A stretch of DNA of 64,000 bases from contig JAVBVS010000016.1 in assembly GCA_036677805.1 (NCBI GenBank), forward strand, positions 372,001 to 436,000, read 5' to 3'. Made by a program: the position numbers and the translations under genes. This DNA is from SIG78 sp036677805 (GTDB taxonomy: Bacteria > Verrucomicrobiota > Lentisphaeria > Victivallales > Victivallaceae). The notes under the pieces were generated by a model. That model did no database searches and had not been told where the DNA came from. It was given only the letters and a program-made list of their open reading frames with translations. Positions 41,887-51,329 of the stretch are shown here, piece by piece. How positions within the stretch are numbered: position 1 is the stretch's first letter; every line of letters begins with the position of its first letter.

Positions 41887-42975
41887 TTGAAGATACGAAT
41901 GCTGTTACTGGGAACAACTCAGTTTGGTTATCATATGGGTAATTATTATTATTGTCGTTATCGGCCGGATGATTTTGATATCACCTACATTGGCAGGTCA
42001 CGCAATCTTCCGGAAGTGTTAATGCCGGGAATTCGGGTGATTACTACTCCGGCGGGGAAGAGGAAAAGCAGTTGGGGGAGTATAATAGCTTTTCTGCAAT
42101 ATTTCTTCACGGTAGTGAGCGAAGTTTTCTATGGGAAATATGATGTGATATTTATTAAATATTTTCCATTTTGTTCTCTGTTAAGATGGATTGCCCCACG
42201 GCAAAATTATTTAATGGACATTCGCAGTGGCAGCGTAAAGCAGTCCGCATTCCGACGTAAATTGGAAAATTTGATCATTCGCTGGGATGGCTGTTTTTTT
42301 AAGCATATCTCAGTGATTTCTGCCGGGTTGGCTGCACAATTAAAAATCCCTCGGCGAAAATATTTTTACCTGCCCTTGGGGGCAGTGCCATTGGATATGC
42401 CGGATCGGGTATTTGACTCTATGCGTTTGATTTATGTTGGTACTTTTTTCAATCGTAAGTTGGAACATACCCTCTTGGGGGTAAAACTTTTTATCGAACG
42501 CCATCCGGAAATTCCTCTTCACTATGAAATCATCGGGAATGGTCCGGAAGAGAATCGGTTGCGGGAAATGATCACCGACATGTCTCTGCAATCCTACATT
42601 TCTTTGTCTGGCTACATTCAACATGATCAATTGAAGGAGCATTGGCGAAAAGCTAATGTTGGTGTTTCTTTTGTGCCAATCATACCGATGTTCGATATGC
42701 AGCCTCCGACCAAGACTTTTGAATATCTGGCTGCGGGAATGCCGGTTATTGCTACGGAAACGCATGAAAATCGATTGGTCATTACTGAGGCCAATGGTAT
42801 CCTGTGTCGAGATACTCCGGAATCATTCGAGCGTGCGTTGGAGTTGCTTTGGGCAAGGAGGAAATCCTATCGTGTTCAGGTTATTACTGCAAGTATCGGA
42901 TCATTTCGCTGGGATGTAATCGCTCATGACTTATTTACATTTTTGCGTAATCTAGCCCAGATGGACAAAAAATAA
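41887..42975 (+). CDS. GT4-type glycosyltransferase
   Basis: A GT-B glycosyltransferase of about 362 aa. There is no suitable ATG; the TTG at 41887 after AGGTGAG is preferred, an upstream TTG at 41872 is possible. Donor-domain features: LIYVGTFFNRKLEHTLLGVK, GNGPEENRLREM, YIQHDQLKEHW, and PPTKTFEYLAAGMPVIATET, the E-containing helix that binds nucleotide sugar. The gene shares one base with the next glycosyltransferase gene. Acceptor and donor sugars are not predictable. Confidence 0.78.
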   Translation: MKIRMLLLGTTQFGYHMGNYYYCRYRPDDFDITYIGRSRNLPEVLMPGIRVITTPAGKRKSSWGSIIAFLQYFFTVVSEVFYGKYDVIFIKYFPFCSLLRWIAPRQNYLMDIRSGSVKQSAFRRKLENLIIRWDGCFFKHISVISAGLAAQLKIPRRKYFYLPLGAVPLDMPDRVFDSMRLIYVGTFFNRKLEHTLLGVKLFIERHPEIPLHYEIIGNGPEENRLREMITDMSLQSYISLSGYIQHDQLKEHWRKANVGVSFVPIIPMFDMQPPTKTFEYLAAGMPVIATETHENRLVITEANGILCRDTPESFERALELLWARRKSYRVQVITASIGSFRWDVIAHDLFTFLRNLAQMDKK

Positions 42976-44120
42976 TGAGATTAGCTTTTGTCAAAAGTGG
43001 ACCAGTAGCAGATGAATTATTGCGATTGGATGGAGTCTGGAAAAATAATTCCATTGAATTGATCTGGGACATGGCTAAGCTTGCCGAACAACATTCTGTT
43101 TGGATCGGCGCTGTTTGTAGAACAGCTCAAAATCGTTGTACTTCACGAACAAACTGTCAGGCAATTTGTTGGCCGATAGGCACAGGCAGTCTGAGCAAGC
43201 GGCGATTGAAAGAATTGTTATATAAGCTGTTGCTTTTATGGAATGTATTGAAGTTCCGTCCGGATATGTTATTTTTCTTTGAGCAAAGTCTGTTACCATT
43301 GAAGTTGTTATTGGCTCGTATGTTTCGCATCGAGCCCGTGATTTGTTTTGCGCGCGAAGATCAATTAAATTCACGTGCTTGTAGGTGGTTCAAGCTTTTC
43401 CGGGTTCATTATTTTACCGCACCGGCACCCTATTTTGCCGAGAAATTGAAGAGCGCTGGAATTGCCCAAACATTTCTGTTGCGTCTACCACATTATCCGC
43501 GAGAGTTTTTTGAAGCATTGCCGTCAGAATCTGAGTTTCCTGGCTTTGATTTCAGTTTTCTCTACGTCGGCCGCTTGGAAGCCGCAAAAGGGGTACGCGA
43601 ATTACTGGATGCATTCAAGCGTATTGCCGACACCATACCTCACGCCGGTTTGAATTTGGTTGGCCAAGGGACTCTGGAGCCGGAAATACGTTCTTTCATA
43701 GCAAAAAATAAACTAGCGAAACAAATCCGGCTTTGGGGGAGCAAAACAAATATTGAAGTGGGTAGCTATCTACGCGGCAGTGATGTGTTGGTTTTTCCAT
43801 CTTATTCGGAAGGATTCGCCAAGGTCTGGTATGAAGCTATGCTGATCGGTATTCCTTTGATTACGACCCCGTTACAAGGGATCCGGAAAATTCTTCAAGA
43901 TGAGGATTCTGTATTGTATGTTCCGGTAAAAGACAGTCCTGCTTTAGCCGCTGCCATGTTGCGATTGGCACGCAACCGAGATTTGCGAATTCATATGAGC
44001 GAAGCAATTCGGCATGTGCCGGAAACTCGCTTGCATTGTGATGGGAATTTCCAGCGCTGTGTCGAACTTGTGTGCGAATATAAAAGTTTATCTGTGTCCA
44101 TCCCCAAAGTGGGACATTAA
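42975..44120 (+). CDS. GT4-type glycosyltransferase
   Basis: A 381-aa GT-B enzyme. FSFLYVGRLEAAKGVRELLD opens the donor domain; LVGQGTLEPEIRSF and VFPSYSEGFAKVWYEAMLIG carry the canonical E-x7-E motif (EGFAKVWYE). The N-terminal domain lacks a typical GG motif. It follows the preceding glycosyltransferase with a one-base overlap. After it, 239 bp of AT-rich sequence without a supported gene separates it from the next transferase gene. Confidence 0.82.
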   Translation: MRLAFVKSGPVADELLRLDGVWKNNSIELIWDMAKLAEQHSVWIGAVCRTAQNRCTSRTNCQAICWPIGTGSLSKRRLKELLYKLLLLWNVLKFRPDMLFFFEQSLLPLKLLLARMFRIEPVICFAREDQLNSRACRWFKLFRVHYFTAPAPYFAEKLKSAGIAQTFLLRLPHYPREFFEALPSESEFPGFDFSFLYVGRLEAAKGVRELLDAFKRIADTIPHAGLNLVGQGTLEPEIRSFIAKNKLAKQIRLWGSKTNIEVGSYLRGSDVLVFPSYSEGFAKVWYEAMLIGIPLITTPLQGIRKILQDEDSVLYVPVKDSPALAAAMLRLARNRDLRIHMSEAIRHVPETRLHCDGNFQRCVELVCEYKSLSVSIPKVGH

Positions 44121-44359
44121 ATTAGGACACAAGCCATGAAATTCAGTACAATATTATTTAGAGTGCCATGATAAAGGGGGCGCAAATTCACAGGTCGTTT
44201 TTTGATAGTAATATTCGTATAAGACAGTGATTATAGGGCTATCGCTGCGAACTATGAATTATCATCTGCCAAGAGGAAAAGAATTCTTTATTCAGATGAT
44301 AAATTCTGGAATGAACTGTATCATGCAACGTCATTGACGTTGACTGGGAAGGGAAAGAT

Positions 44360-45520
44360 ATGCCGGATCCGAAGGTGATTTATTTTTCTCCAGGGTATTT
44401 TCATGCCCGGGAAGAATTGTTTCTGTATTTAGCGCAACGGTTTGATTTCAAAGTTGTGGATGTTTCCCATCAGCGAAAAAACGGGACCCCCAGTCCTGAT
44501 TATCTCAACAAAGTCAGTTATGCAATATGGAATATGCGCTCTGGCAAACTCAGTCGAATGCGTTGGCATGATCCCTTGCGATTATTTTACAAAATGTTCC
44601 GGGTATTCTGGAAGACGCACTACGATTTGGTTATTTGCTCCACACAATTTCCGCTGCATTCTAAATTTGCCTTGTTGCTGCGTCCATTTTTTAAATATAA
44701 GCTGGCTTATGTCAATGAGGTATGGTTTTTTGAATCTCCACGTTATCGTATTTTGCGTTGGAATCAGCAATTGGCCGCATGGATTTTAAAACGGGCTGAC
44801 TTCATTCTTTCGGAAGGGACTAACAGTACCCGGCATCTGACTGAACGCCTCGGGATTGCTCATGAGAAAATTCTGCTTTGGCCGATGATGTGTGAAGATA
44901 TTGGGAAACGCCCGATTGTGACGGAAGAATTTCCCTGGAAAGCCATATTTGAGCGCTATCGGGATCGGATAAAATTCGGTTATGTCGGGCGATTTGTGCG
45001 AGCCAAGGGATTGGAAGAGTTATTGGAGGCATTTCAGATAGTCCAGCGGGAAACACAGGGGATTGCGTTATTCCTGATCGGCGGGAATGGGGATTATGCG
45101 GAGGATTTAAAGCAGAAGGCGGACGCCATAAACGACTGTGAAGTTTTGCCGTGGGCGGCGCCTGAGTATCTTCCCGAAATTTATCGCAGCTTGGATGTCT
45201 TTGTTTTGCCGTCACATCGCGATGGCTTCAGCACTGTATGTTGCGAGGCTGCGGCCATGGGATGTCCATTGATCGTATCCGACATGGTTGGTGGCGCTCC
45301 CGATTTGATTGAGGAGCATGAAAATGGAACCATTGTAAAAACCCGGGATGTGAATTCCCTGTCTCAAGCGTTGAAATATTGGGGCACACTTTCGCGTGAG
45401 ACTATTCAGCAAAAGGGCTTGACCTCTCGCCGACTTTTTAAGGCTCTGGGAAATTATGAACTTCATGTCAATGCGATTAAGGCAATGTTAAAAGCATGCA
45501 GGAAAAACGTAAAAAAATAG
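44360..45520 (+). CDS. GT4-type glycosyltransferase
   Basis: A 386-aa GT-B enzyme. KFGYVGRFVRAKGLEELLEA starts the donor domain, followed by LIGGNGDYAEDLKQKA and VLPSHRDGFSTVCCEAAAMG; the first Glu of the E-x7-E motif is replaced by Asp. A good site (GGGAAGGG) precedes the start. The N-terminal KVIYFSPGYFHAREELFLYL contacts the acceptor. It overlaps the next glycosyltransferase gene by 25 bp. Confidence 0.82.
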   Translation: MPDPKVIYFSPGYFHAREELFLYLAQRFDFKVVDVSHQRKNGTPSPDYLNKVSYAIWNMRSGKLSRMRWHDPLRLFYKMFRVFWKTHYDLVICSTQFPLHSKFALLLRPFFKYKLAYVNEVWFFESPRYRILRWNQQLAAWILKRADFILSEGTNSTRHLTERLGIAHEKILLWPMMCEDIGKRPIVTEEFPWKAIFERYRDRIKFGYVGRFVRAKGLEELLEAFQIVQRETQGIALFLIGGNGDYAEDLKQKADAINDCEVLPWAAPEYLPEIYRSLDVFVLPSHRDGFSTVCCEAAAMGCPLIVSDMVGGAPDLIEEHENGTIVKTRDVNSLSQALKYWGTLSRETIQQKGLTSRRLFKALGNYELHVNAIKAMLKACRKNVKK

Positions 45521-46599
45521 TGTTTGTCTGTGGTTTTTTCCCGCTCATGTCGGGTGGTGCGGAATATCAGGCTTATCTTTTAGCCCGCCGCCTTCAGGCT
45601 TTTGCTGATGTTTCGTTCATTTATGTGCGAACGGCTCCTGGACCCCAGGTAATGCAATCGGAAGGATTTACGCTTTACGCTTTGCCTAAAAAAACATTTT
45701 GGCGACGGTTCGGGGACACTTTTTTTCTATATATTCCTCAGGTAAACCGTTTGCTGAAAAAAATTCAACCAGATATCATCTACCAACGAGTGGCCAGTGG
45801 CCTGACCGGTGGAATTGCTCATTACGGCAAAACATATCATTCCACAACAATTTGGCATATTGCCAGTGCTCATGATGTCATGATGGTTCCTGTACGTGCT
45901 TTCTCGCGATATTGGGTATTTGATTTATTCAATCGATATCTGCGCATTCGTGCAATAAAAGAGGTTACTTATGTCATTGCTCAGGCGAATTATCAGGACC
46001 AAATGCTCCGGAAAGTATTTCACCGCGCGGCCGATCTGATCATCGGGAATTTTCATCCAGATCCAGAAGGGGAGAATAGGCCTCAGCGACGTGTAAGAAA
46101 TATTGTTTGGCTGGCAAATATTAAGCCGAATAAGCATCCGGAGATTTTTGCTATGCTAGCTCGGCATTTTCAAAATTTTCCAGATGTCAGGTTTATTATG
46201 ATTGGACGCGATACCAAACAATTTTGTATGGCGGAGCAACTTCCCAATCTAATTGGGAAGGGCGAACTTTCCCAAGAACAAGTCAATCTGGAACTGCAAA
46301 AAGGGTATGTATTGGTCAATACCAGTGAAGTTGAAGGTTTTCCGAATACATTTATTCAAGCTTGGCAACGTTATCTTCCAGTGCTTAGTGTACAAGTAGA
46401 TCCGGACAATATTTTGCAAAAACATAAGCTTGGCGTTTGTTCAGGAACCCCCCAAAAGCTGATTTCTGACCTCCAAGAACTCTTGGATTTCCCGGAGATA
46501 CGAGATCAGCAAGGTGGGTGGGCGCATGATTATGCAGCGCAATATCATTCTTTAAGCAACATTGAGAAAATGCTTCCCTACTTTGGTGCTCACCTATGA
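45496..46599 (+). CDS. GT4-type glycosyltransferase
   Basis: A 367-aa GT-B enzyme with an N-terminal glycine-rich acceptor loop (FFPLMSGGAEYQAYLLARRL). The donor domain includes NIVWLANIKPNKHPEIFAML and VNTSEVEGFPNTFIQAWQRY, where the second Glu of the E-x7-E motif is Gln, seen in some active GT4 members. Overlaps its upstream neighbour by 25 bp and the Wzy gene by 4 bp, so translation is coupled. Confidence 0.8.
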   Translation: MQEKRKKIVFVCGFFPLMSGGAEYQAYLLARRLQAFADVSFIYVRTAPGPQVMQSEGFTLYALPKKTFWRRFGDTFFLYIPQVNRLLKKIQPDIIYQRVASGLTGGIAHYGKTYHSTTIWHIASAHDVMMVPVRAFSRYWVFDLFNRYLRIRAIKEVTYVIAQANYQDQMLRKVFHRAADLIIGNFHPDPEGENRPQRRVRNIVWLANIKPNKHPEIFAMLARHFQNFPDVRFIMIGRDTKQFCMAEQLPNLIGKGELSQEQVNLELQKGYVLVNTSEVEGFPNTFIQAWQRYLPVLSVQVDPDNILQKHKLGVCSGTPQKLISDLQELLDFPEIRDQQGGWAHDYAAQYHSLSNIEKMLPYFGAHL

Positions 46600-47954
46600 A
46601 ATTACATATGACAACCACAATTATTCTGATCGTTTTAGGTCTTAACATACTGTTCGGAAGTCTGGTTGAGCTGTACTCTGTCAGCCGCTATGGCTGGGGG
46701 GCTCTAAATATGATTCCATTGGGGTTGTTTATACTCCAAATACTATTTGCCAGTCCAGAAGAATCATTGCGTAATTGCAACAAAGGGATATTGCTTATTC
46801 TGTGTATTCCGCTATTATTAATCGGTTTTGTGATCAATCAGGCCTCTTGGGGAGATAGCATCAACGCAATGCGCTGGAGCTTTTTTCAGTTTGTATTATT
46901 TTTCGTTATGTTGAATAAAGTACCGGAAGCAGAGCTGAAATATGCAGTGAAAGTCATTTTCTTCTTATGTGTTTTACAAATTCCTCTCGGGGTAATTAAG
47001 TTTTTTCTATGGGGTAGTACAGAGAATGCCCTAGGGATGCTCGGCCATTCCAGTACTTCCTTTTTTGTGGGAATTGCCATCTCATTTGTACTGGCATACT
47101 ATTTGATCAAACAAATTAATTTTTTGAGATTTCTGGTACTGTTTGTCGGATTTTCATTCTGCGGTTTTGCTGGCGGGAAACGGGCACTCCTTCTATTGAT
47201 CCCTCTAATAATGATTTTAGAGTTCATGATTTACACTTACTATGGACAACGCTGGAAAGTATTTTTGCGGTATCTCATTCCCATAGTACTTGTTGGAGCT
47301 GTATTCATTTATATTTTTGTTCGCCTGATTCCTACTTTGAATCCGGAACATACGATATGGGGAACGTTTGAATGGGAACATCTGATCACAATGGTTGAAA
47401 ATCACACTTCCACAGAACAGTACTCGGTGAATGATACCGCGACTGGTCGCACCAGTGCCCTTTGCATGGGAATGCGTGTTTTGCAGGAGGATGTTTCAGT
47501 TTGTTTTTTCGGTATGGGACCACAACTCTTTGTACGTGACGGCTCTTATGATGCGGCAGAACAGTCTCAAATGAATCTGCTAAACATTGAGTATGGAATC
47601 AACGGTTTTCTCTGGTATGGTCTTCAATTTGGGTTGCCGGTAGCCATTCTAGTATTCCTGTTCTTTTTGCTTGGTACTTACTGGGGAGTCCAAGCTTTCC
47701 GCCGAGCTCCGGAGCCATTTTGGAAAGCCTATGGCTTGGGTATGGCTATGGCCGGTCTGATTATGAGTTTTTTTCAATATTACTATTCTATGAGTAAAAA
47801 TTTTGCTATTACCGGCACCTACTGCGTTATGTTAGGAATCCTTTGCCAGTATGTTAGGGGCTTGAATGCGAGTAATAAGATCGAAGTACATCAATCTTCT
47901 AAAGAATATGCAAGCTCTTCGTCGGCCTTTCATACAATAAATCAACGATATTAA
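46596..47954 (+). CDS. wzy: Wzy O-antigen polymerase/ligase-type protein
   Basis: A 452-aa membrane protein with about 10-12 hydrophobic segments and a periplasmic loop near residues 250-325 (RLIPTLNPEHTIWGTFEWEH to MGPQLFVRDGSYD). This topology and the position among glycosyltransferases fit a Wzy polymerase that joins flipped repeat units at the periplasmic face. Sequence conservation in Wzy is low, so the call rests on topology and context. It overlaps the preceding transferase gene by 4 bp. Confidence 0.75.
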   Translation: MKLHMTTTIILIVLGLNILFGSLVELYSVSRYGWGALNMIPLGLFILQILFASPEESLRNCNKGILLILCIPLLLIGFVINQASWGDSINAMRWSFFQFVLFFVMLNKVPEAELKYAVKVIFFLCVLQIPLGVIKFFLWGSTENALGMLGHSSTSFFVGIAISFVLAYYLIKQINFLRFLVLFVGFSFCGFAGGKRALLLLIPLIMILEFMIYTYYGQRWKVFLRYLIPIVLVGAVFIYIFVRLIPTLNPEHTIWGTFEWEHLITMVENHTSTEQYSVNDTATGRTSALCMGMRVLQEDVSVCFFGMGPQLFVRDGSYDAAEQSQMNLLNIEYGINGFLWYGLQFGLPVAILVFLFFLLGTYWGVQAFRRAPEPFWKAYGLGMAMAGLIMSFFQYYYSMSKNFAITGTYCVMLGILCQYVRGLNASNKIEVHQSSKEYASSSSAFHTINQRY

Positions 47955-47959
47955 TAATA

Positions 47960-49072
47960 ATGAAAAAACTGCATCAAGAAAAGATTATTTGCATTGGTGG
48001 ACATCCTCATTTAAATGGTGGCATTTCGAGTGTGGTAAAAGCGTATGTCGCAGCCTATACCCGAGGGAACTATCATTTTAATTTCGTTCCCATGCGAACT
48101 ACATTGTATAAACATGGCTCAAAATTTCAGAATTCATTAGTTTTTATAAGTGCATTCTCACATTTATTCCTAGAATTATTATTTTCCCGCCGGATCAAGA
48201 TTCTGCATATACATTCTTCCGCCAACTTGAGCTTCCTTCGGGAGGGGCTGTTACTTTGCCTCGGGCATGGATTGCATCGAAAAACTATTCTGCATCTACA
48301 TTCCAGCCAATTTGATCAGTTTTTTCTAGAATCACGGGGGGGGGCTCGCTTCTTTATCCGTTATACTTTTGCCCGAGCCGATATAATTGTTGTGTTATGT
48401 AAAAATTGGCAGATGAAACTACAGTCGGAATATCCCGAATATGCCGATAAAATTAGAGTGATTTATAACCCGATTTTACTCACAAGTGCTCAATCGTTAT
48501 TGCCTTTGCCTGATAGAAAAGGATATAACATTCTATGCCTGGGCTTCTTGATCCCATCCAAAGGGATCAGGGATTTAATCGTTGTCGCCCGTCAATGCGC
48601 AGATAAACATCCTCACTGGAATTTTCATCTTGCTGGAATTGGTGAATTACAGATGGAAGTAGAACAAGCGGCGGCGGAACTTTCAAATTTTCATTACCAT
48701 GGATGGGCGGATTCTGCCCATAAAGAACAGTTATTTCGGAATAGCGATATTTTTTTCCTGCCTTCTTATAATGAAGGGATGCCTATCTCCATTCTGGAAG
48801 CAATGTGTTTTGGGCTTCCCTTTGTTTCTACCGCAATCAGTGGTATTCCGGAAATCACTGATGGTGACGAACGCATCGGTAAATTACTGCCGCCGGGAGA
48901 TATCGGTGGTTTTATTCAAGCACTGGAATATTTTGAAAATTTATGCGTTCGGGAAGACATTCATGATCGTATTCGGAATAGAGTAAAGCGCTTCGATGCA
49001 AAAAACATTTTTCATGAGGTAGCACAATTATACGAAGAGTTGAATCCGGCAGCAAAAGTTCATCTTTCATAA
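47960..49072 (+). CDS. GT4-type glycosyltransferase with G8 tract
   Basis: A 370-aa GT-B enzyme: N-terminal IGGHPHLNGGISSVVKAYVA, donor-domain NILCLGFLIPSKGIRDLIVV, and LPSYNEGMPISILEAMCFGL with the E-x7-E motif (EGMPISILE). A run of eight G (48336-48343) lies in the sequence coding SRGGARF; gain or loss of one base would truncate it. It starts 5 bp after the Wzy stop. Confidence 0.82.
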   Translation: MKKLHQEKIICIGGHPHLNGGISSVVKAYVAAYTRGNYHFNFVPMRTTLYKHGSKFQNSLVFISAFSHLFLELLFSRRIKILHIHSSANLSFLREGLLLCLGHGLHRKTILHLHSSQFDQFFLESRGGARFFIRYTFARADIIVVLCKNWQMKLQSEYPEYADKIRVIYNPILLTSAQSLLPLPDRKGYNILCLGFLIPSKGIRDLIVVARQCADKHPHWNFHLAGIGELQMEVEQAAAELSNFHYHGWADSAHKEQLFRNSDIFFLPSYNEGMPISILEAMCFGLPFVSTAISGIPEITDGDERIGKLLPPGDIGGFIQALEYFENLCVREDIHDRIRNRVKRFDAKNIFHEVAQLYEELNPAAKVHLS

Positions 49073-49184
49073 AAATACAGCATATTTGGGTAAATCTACA
49101 ATTTGTAACAGTGCTGCCGGAAACGGCTAGAGTAAGAAATATTTATATTAAAATTAAATTTTAGAATCTGGAGAAATCGCAATT

Positions 49185-51329
49185 ATGGAGCAATTGGTTC
49201 AAAAATTAAAAAATGGGGAAGCTAAAGTAATTGAAGTCCCTTTTCCACAGTTAGCTCCCGGAATGCTTTTGATTCGCAATCATTTTTCTGTTATTAGCGC
49301 TGGGACCGAGGGTTCTACAGCCACAGCAGCTCGCAAGAGTTTACTAAGCAAGGCCAAGGCCCGACCGGATCAAGTTCGGCAAGTTTTGGAAGTCGTTCGC
49401 CGCTCCGGTCCTCTTGCCGCCTATCGGGCCGTCACCAAGAAATTGGAAGCCTATTCGCCATGCGGATACAGTTCCGCCGGAACAATCATCGAAGTCGGCG
49501 AGGAGGTTGTAGGTCTGTCCCCAGGAGACAAAGTGGCCTGCGCCGGGGTCGGTTATGCCAGCCATGCCGAAGTCGTTGCGGTTCCGGTCAATCTGTGTGT
49601 AAAGCTTGACCCGGCGGCTGACTTGGCGGATGCCGCTTACAATACGCTTGGGGCGATTGCAATGCAGGGAGTTCGCCAGGCGGGATTGCATCTCGGCGAC
49701 ACAGTCATGATAATCGGCTTGGGGTTGCTGGGGCAGCTGGCGGCGCAATTATGTCGAGCCTCGGGTTGCCGGGTTGTCGGAGTCGATGTTGCGCCGGGAG
49801 CGGTAAAAAAAGCAGCGCAGTTCCTTGATCTGCCGCTGGAACGCAATGCCACGGGCATTGAGAATACGATTGAGGATTTCACCGATGGCGCAGGTGTCGA
49901 TGCTGTGATTATCGCAGCGGCAACCTCCAGTCTCGATCCAGTGAATTTTGCCGGTAAAGTTGCTCGCCGCAAAGCAACTGTGGTAATTCTCGGCGCGGTT
50001 CCGACCGGTTTTGACCGCAACGATTACTATCGCAAGGAGCTGGAATTGAAAATGTCCTGTTCCTATGGGCCCGGCCGTTACGATCTTGAGTATGAGGAAA
50101 AGGGACTTGATTACCCGATTGAATATGTGCGCTGGACGGAAAAACGCAACATGGAGGCGTTTCAAAAACTGCTGTTGGCAGGACGCATTGATGTAAAAAG
50201 CCTGACCACTCACCGGTTTCGTTTTGAGGAAGCGCCTCGTGCCTACGATCTGATTGTCAATAAGACCGAACCATTCACCGGAATTGTACTGGGATATGAT
50301 ACCGAAAAAGAATTGCAACGGAAAATTGTTCCGGTCCATGCCGCCGTTTCGTCCGGGCCGGAAAGCCGGGTGGGGATCGCATTTATCGGCGCCGGCAATT
50401 ACGCCCAGGGTAATCTTCTGCCTAATTTGCCTTTGCATGACCCGGCAATTGCCAGGGTTTCGGTACTGACCAACAGCGGAACGACCTCGCGTCGGGTGGC
50501 AGAACGCTTCGGCTTCGCATCATGCACGGATACTGAAGATTTAATTTTTGATGATCCGTCCGTCAATACCGTATTCATTGCAACCCGCCATGACTCTCAT
50601 GCGCATTACGTGGAACAGGCATTGCGGCATGGGAAACATGTTTTCGTCGAAAAACCGCTGGCGCTTACGATCACGGAACTGTTGGCTGTTGAAGAGGCAT
50701 ACCGGCAAAGTGGAAAGCAGTTGATGGTGGGCTTCAATCGCCGCTTTTCGCCGCTGGCAGTCAAACTCAAGAAAGCACTTGGCAGTGGACCAATGAGCAT
50801 GATTTATCGGGTGAGTGCCGGTATGATTCCCGGAGACAGCTGGATTCAGGATGCCGAAATTGGCGGCGGACGAATCATCGGAGAAGGTTGCCATTTCATC
50901 GACTTCATGACTTGGGTCTGCGGCAGTATGCCGACCAAGGTGTTTGCCTCTGCGCTTCCTGATCCCAATGGATTCCAGGATACGGTCAGTATTCAGCTCG
51001 AATTCGCCAACGGCTCGATCGGTGTGCTGGCCTACTATGCCAATGGGGCAAAATCGCTGTCCAAGGAATACTTCGAAGCGCATCACGCCGGTGCGAGCGT
51101 AATCTTGAACGATTTTCGTGAACTCGAACTCCATGGGCGACGGAATGCACGAGAAAAGCTCTGGAATCAGGCCAAGGGACAGCCGGAAATGGTTGCGGCA
51201 TTCCTTGCCGCACTGAAAACCGGAGAGCCATCGCCGATTTCGTTCGAAGAACTCAAGTCCGTGACTGTGGCGGGGTTTGCCGCGATGACCTCATTGCGTG
51301 AAAAGATGCCGGTGGAGATCACGATTTGA
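49185..51329 (+). CDS. Bi-domain oxidoreductase (ADH-type plus Gfo/Idh/MocA)
   Basis: A 714-aa fusion. Residues about 1-365 are a zinc-type alcohol dehydrogenase with GroES-like fold (CGYSSAGTIIEVGEEVVGLS, VMIIGLGLLGQLAAQLCRAS). Residues about 385-714 are a Gfo/Idh/MocA dehydrogenase (GIAFIGAGNYAQGNLLP, VFVEKPLALT, GGRIIGEGCHFIDFM). Such fusions occur in exopolysaccharide loci, usually next to a heparinase-like or toroid protein, and probably oxidise or epimerise a sugar. It starts after TGGAGA and overlaps the next gene by 4 bp. It is GC-richer than the transferases upstream. Confidence 0.88.
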   Translation: MEQLVQKLKNGEAKVIEVPFPQLAPGMLLIRNHFSVISAGTEGSTATAARKSLLSKAKARPDQVRQVLEVVRRSGPLAAYRAVTKKLEAYSPCGYSSAGTIIEVGEEVVGLSPGDKVACAGVGYASHAEVVAVPVNLCVKLDPAADLADAAYNTLGAIAMQGVRQAGLHLGDTVMIIGLGLLGQLAAQLCRASGCRVVGVDVAPGAVKKAAQFLDLPLERNATGIENTIEDFTDGAGVDAVIIAAATSSLDPVNFAGKVARRKATVVILGAVPTGFDRNDYYRKELELKMSCSYGPGRYDLEYEEKGLDYPIEYVRWTEKRNMEAFQKLLLAGRIDVKSLTTHRFRFEEAPRAYDLIVNKTEPFTGIVLGYDTEKELQRKIVPVHAAVSSGPESRVGIAFIGAGNYAQGNLLPNLPLHDPAIARVSVLTNSGTTSRRVAERFGFASCTDTEDLIFDDPSVNTVFIATRHDSHAHYVEQALRHGKHVFVEKPLALTITELLAVEEAYRQSGKQLMVGFNRRFSPLAVKLKKALGSGPMSMIYRVSAGMIPGDSWIQDAEIGGGRIIGEGCHFIDFMTWVCGSMPTKVFASALPDPNGFQDTVSIQLEFANGSIGVLAYYANGAKSLSKEYFEAHHAGASVILNDFRELELHGRRNAREKLWNQAKGQPEMVAAFLAALKTGEPSPISFEELKSVTVAGFAAMTSLREKMPVEITI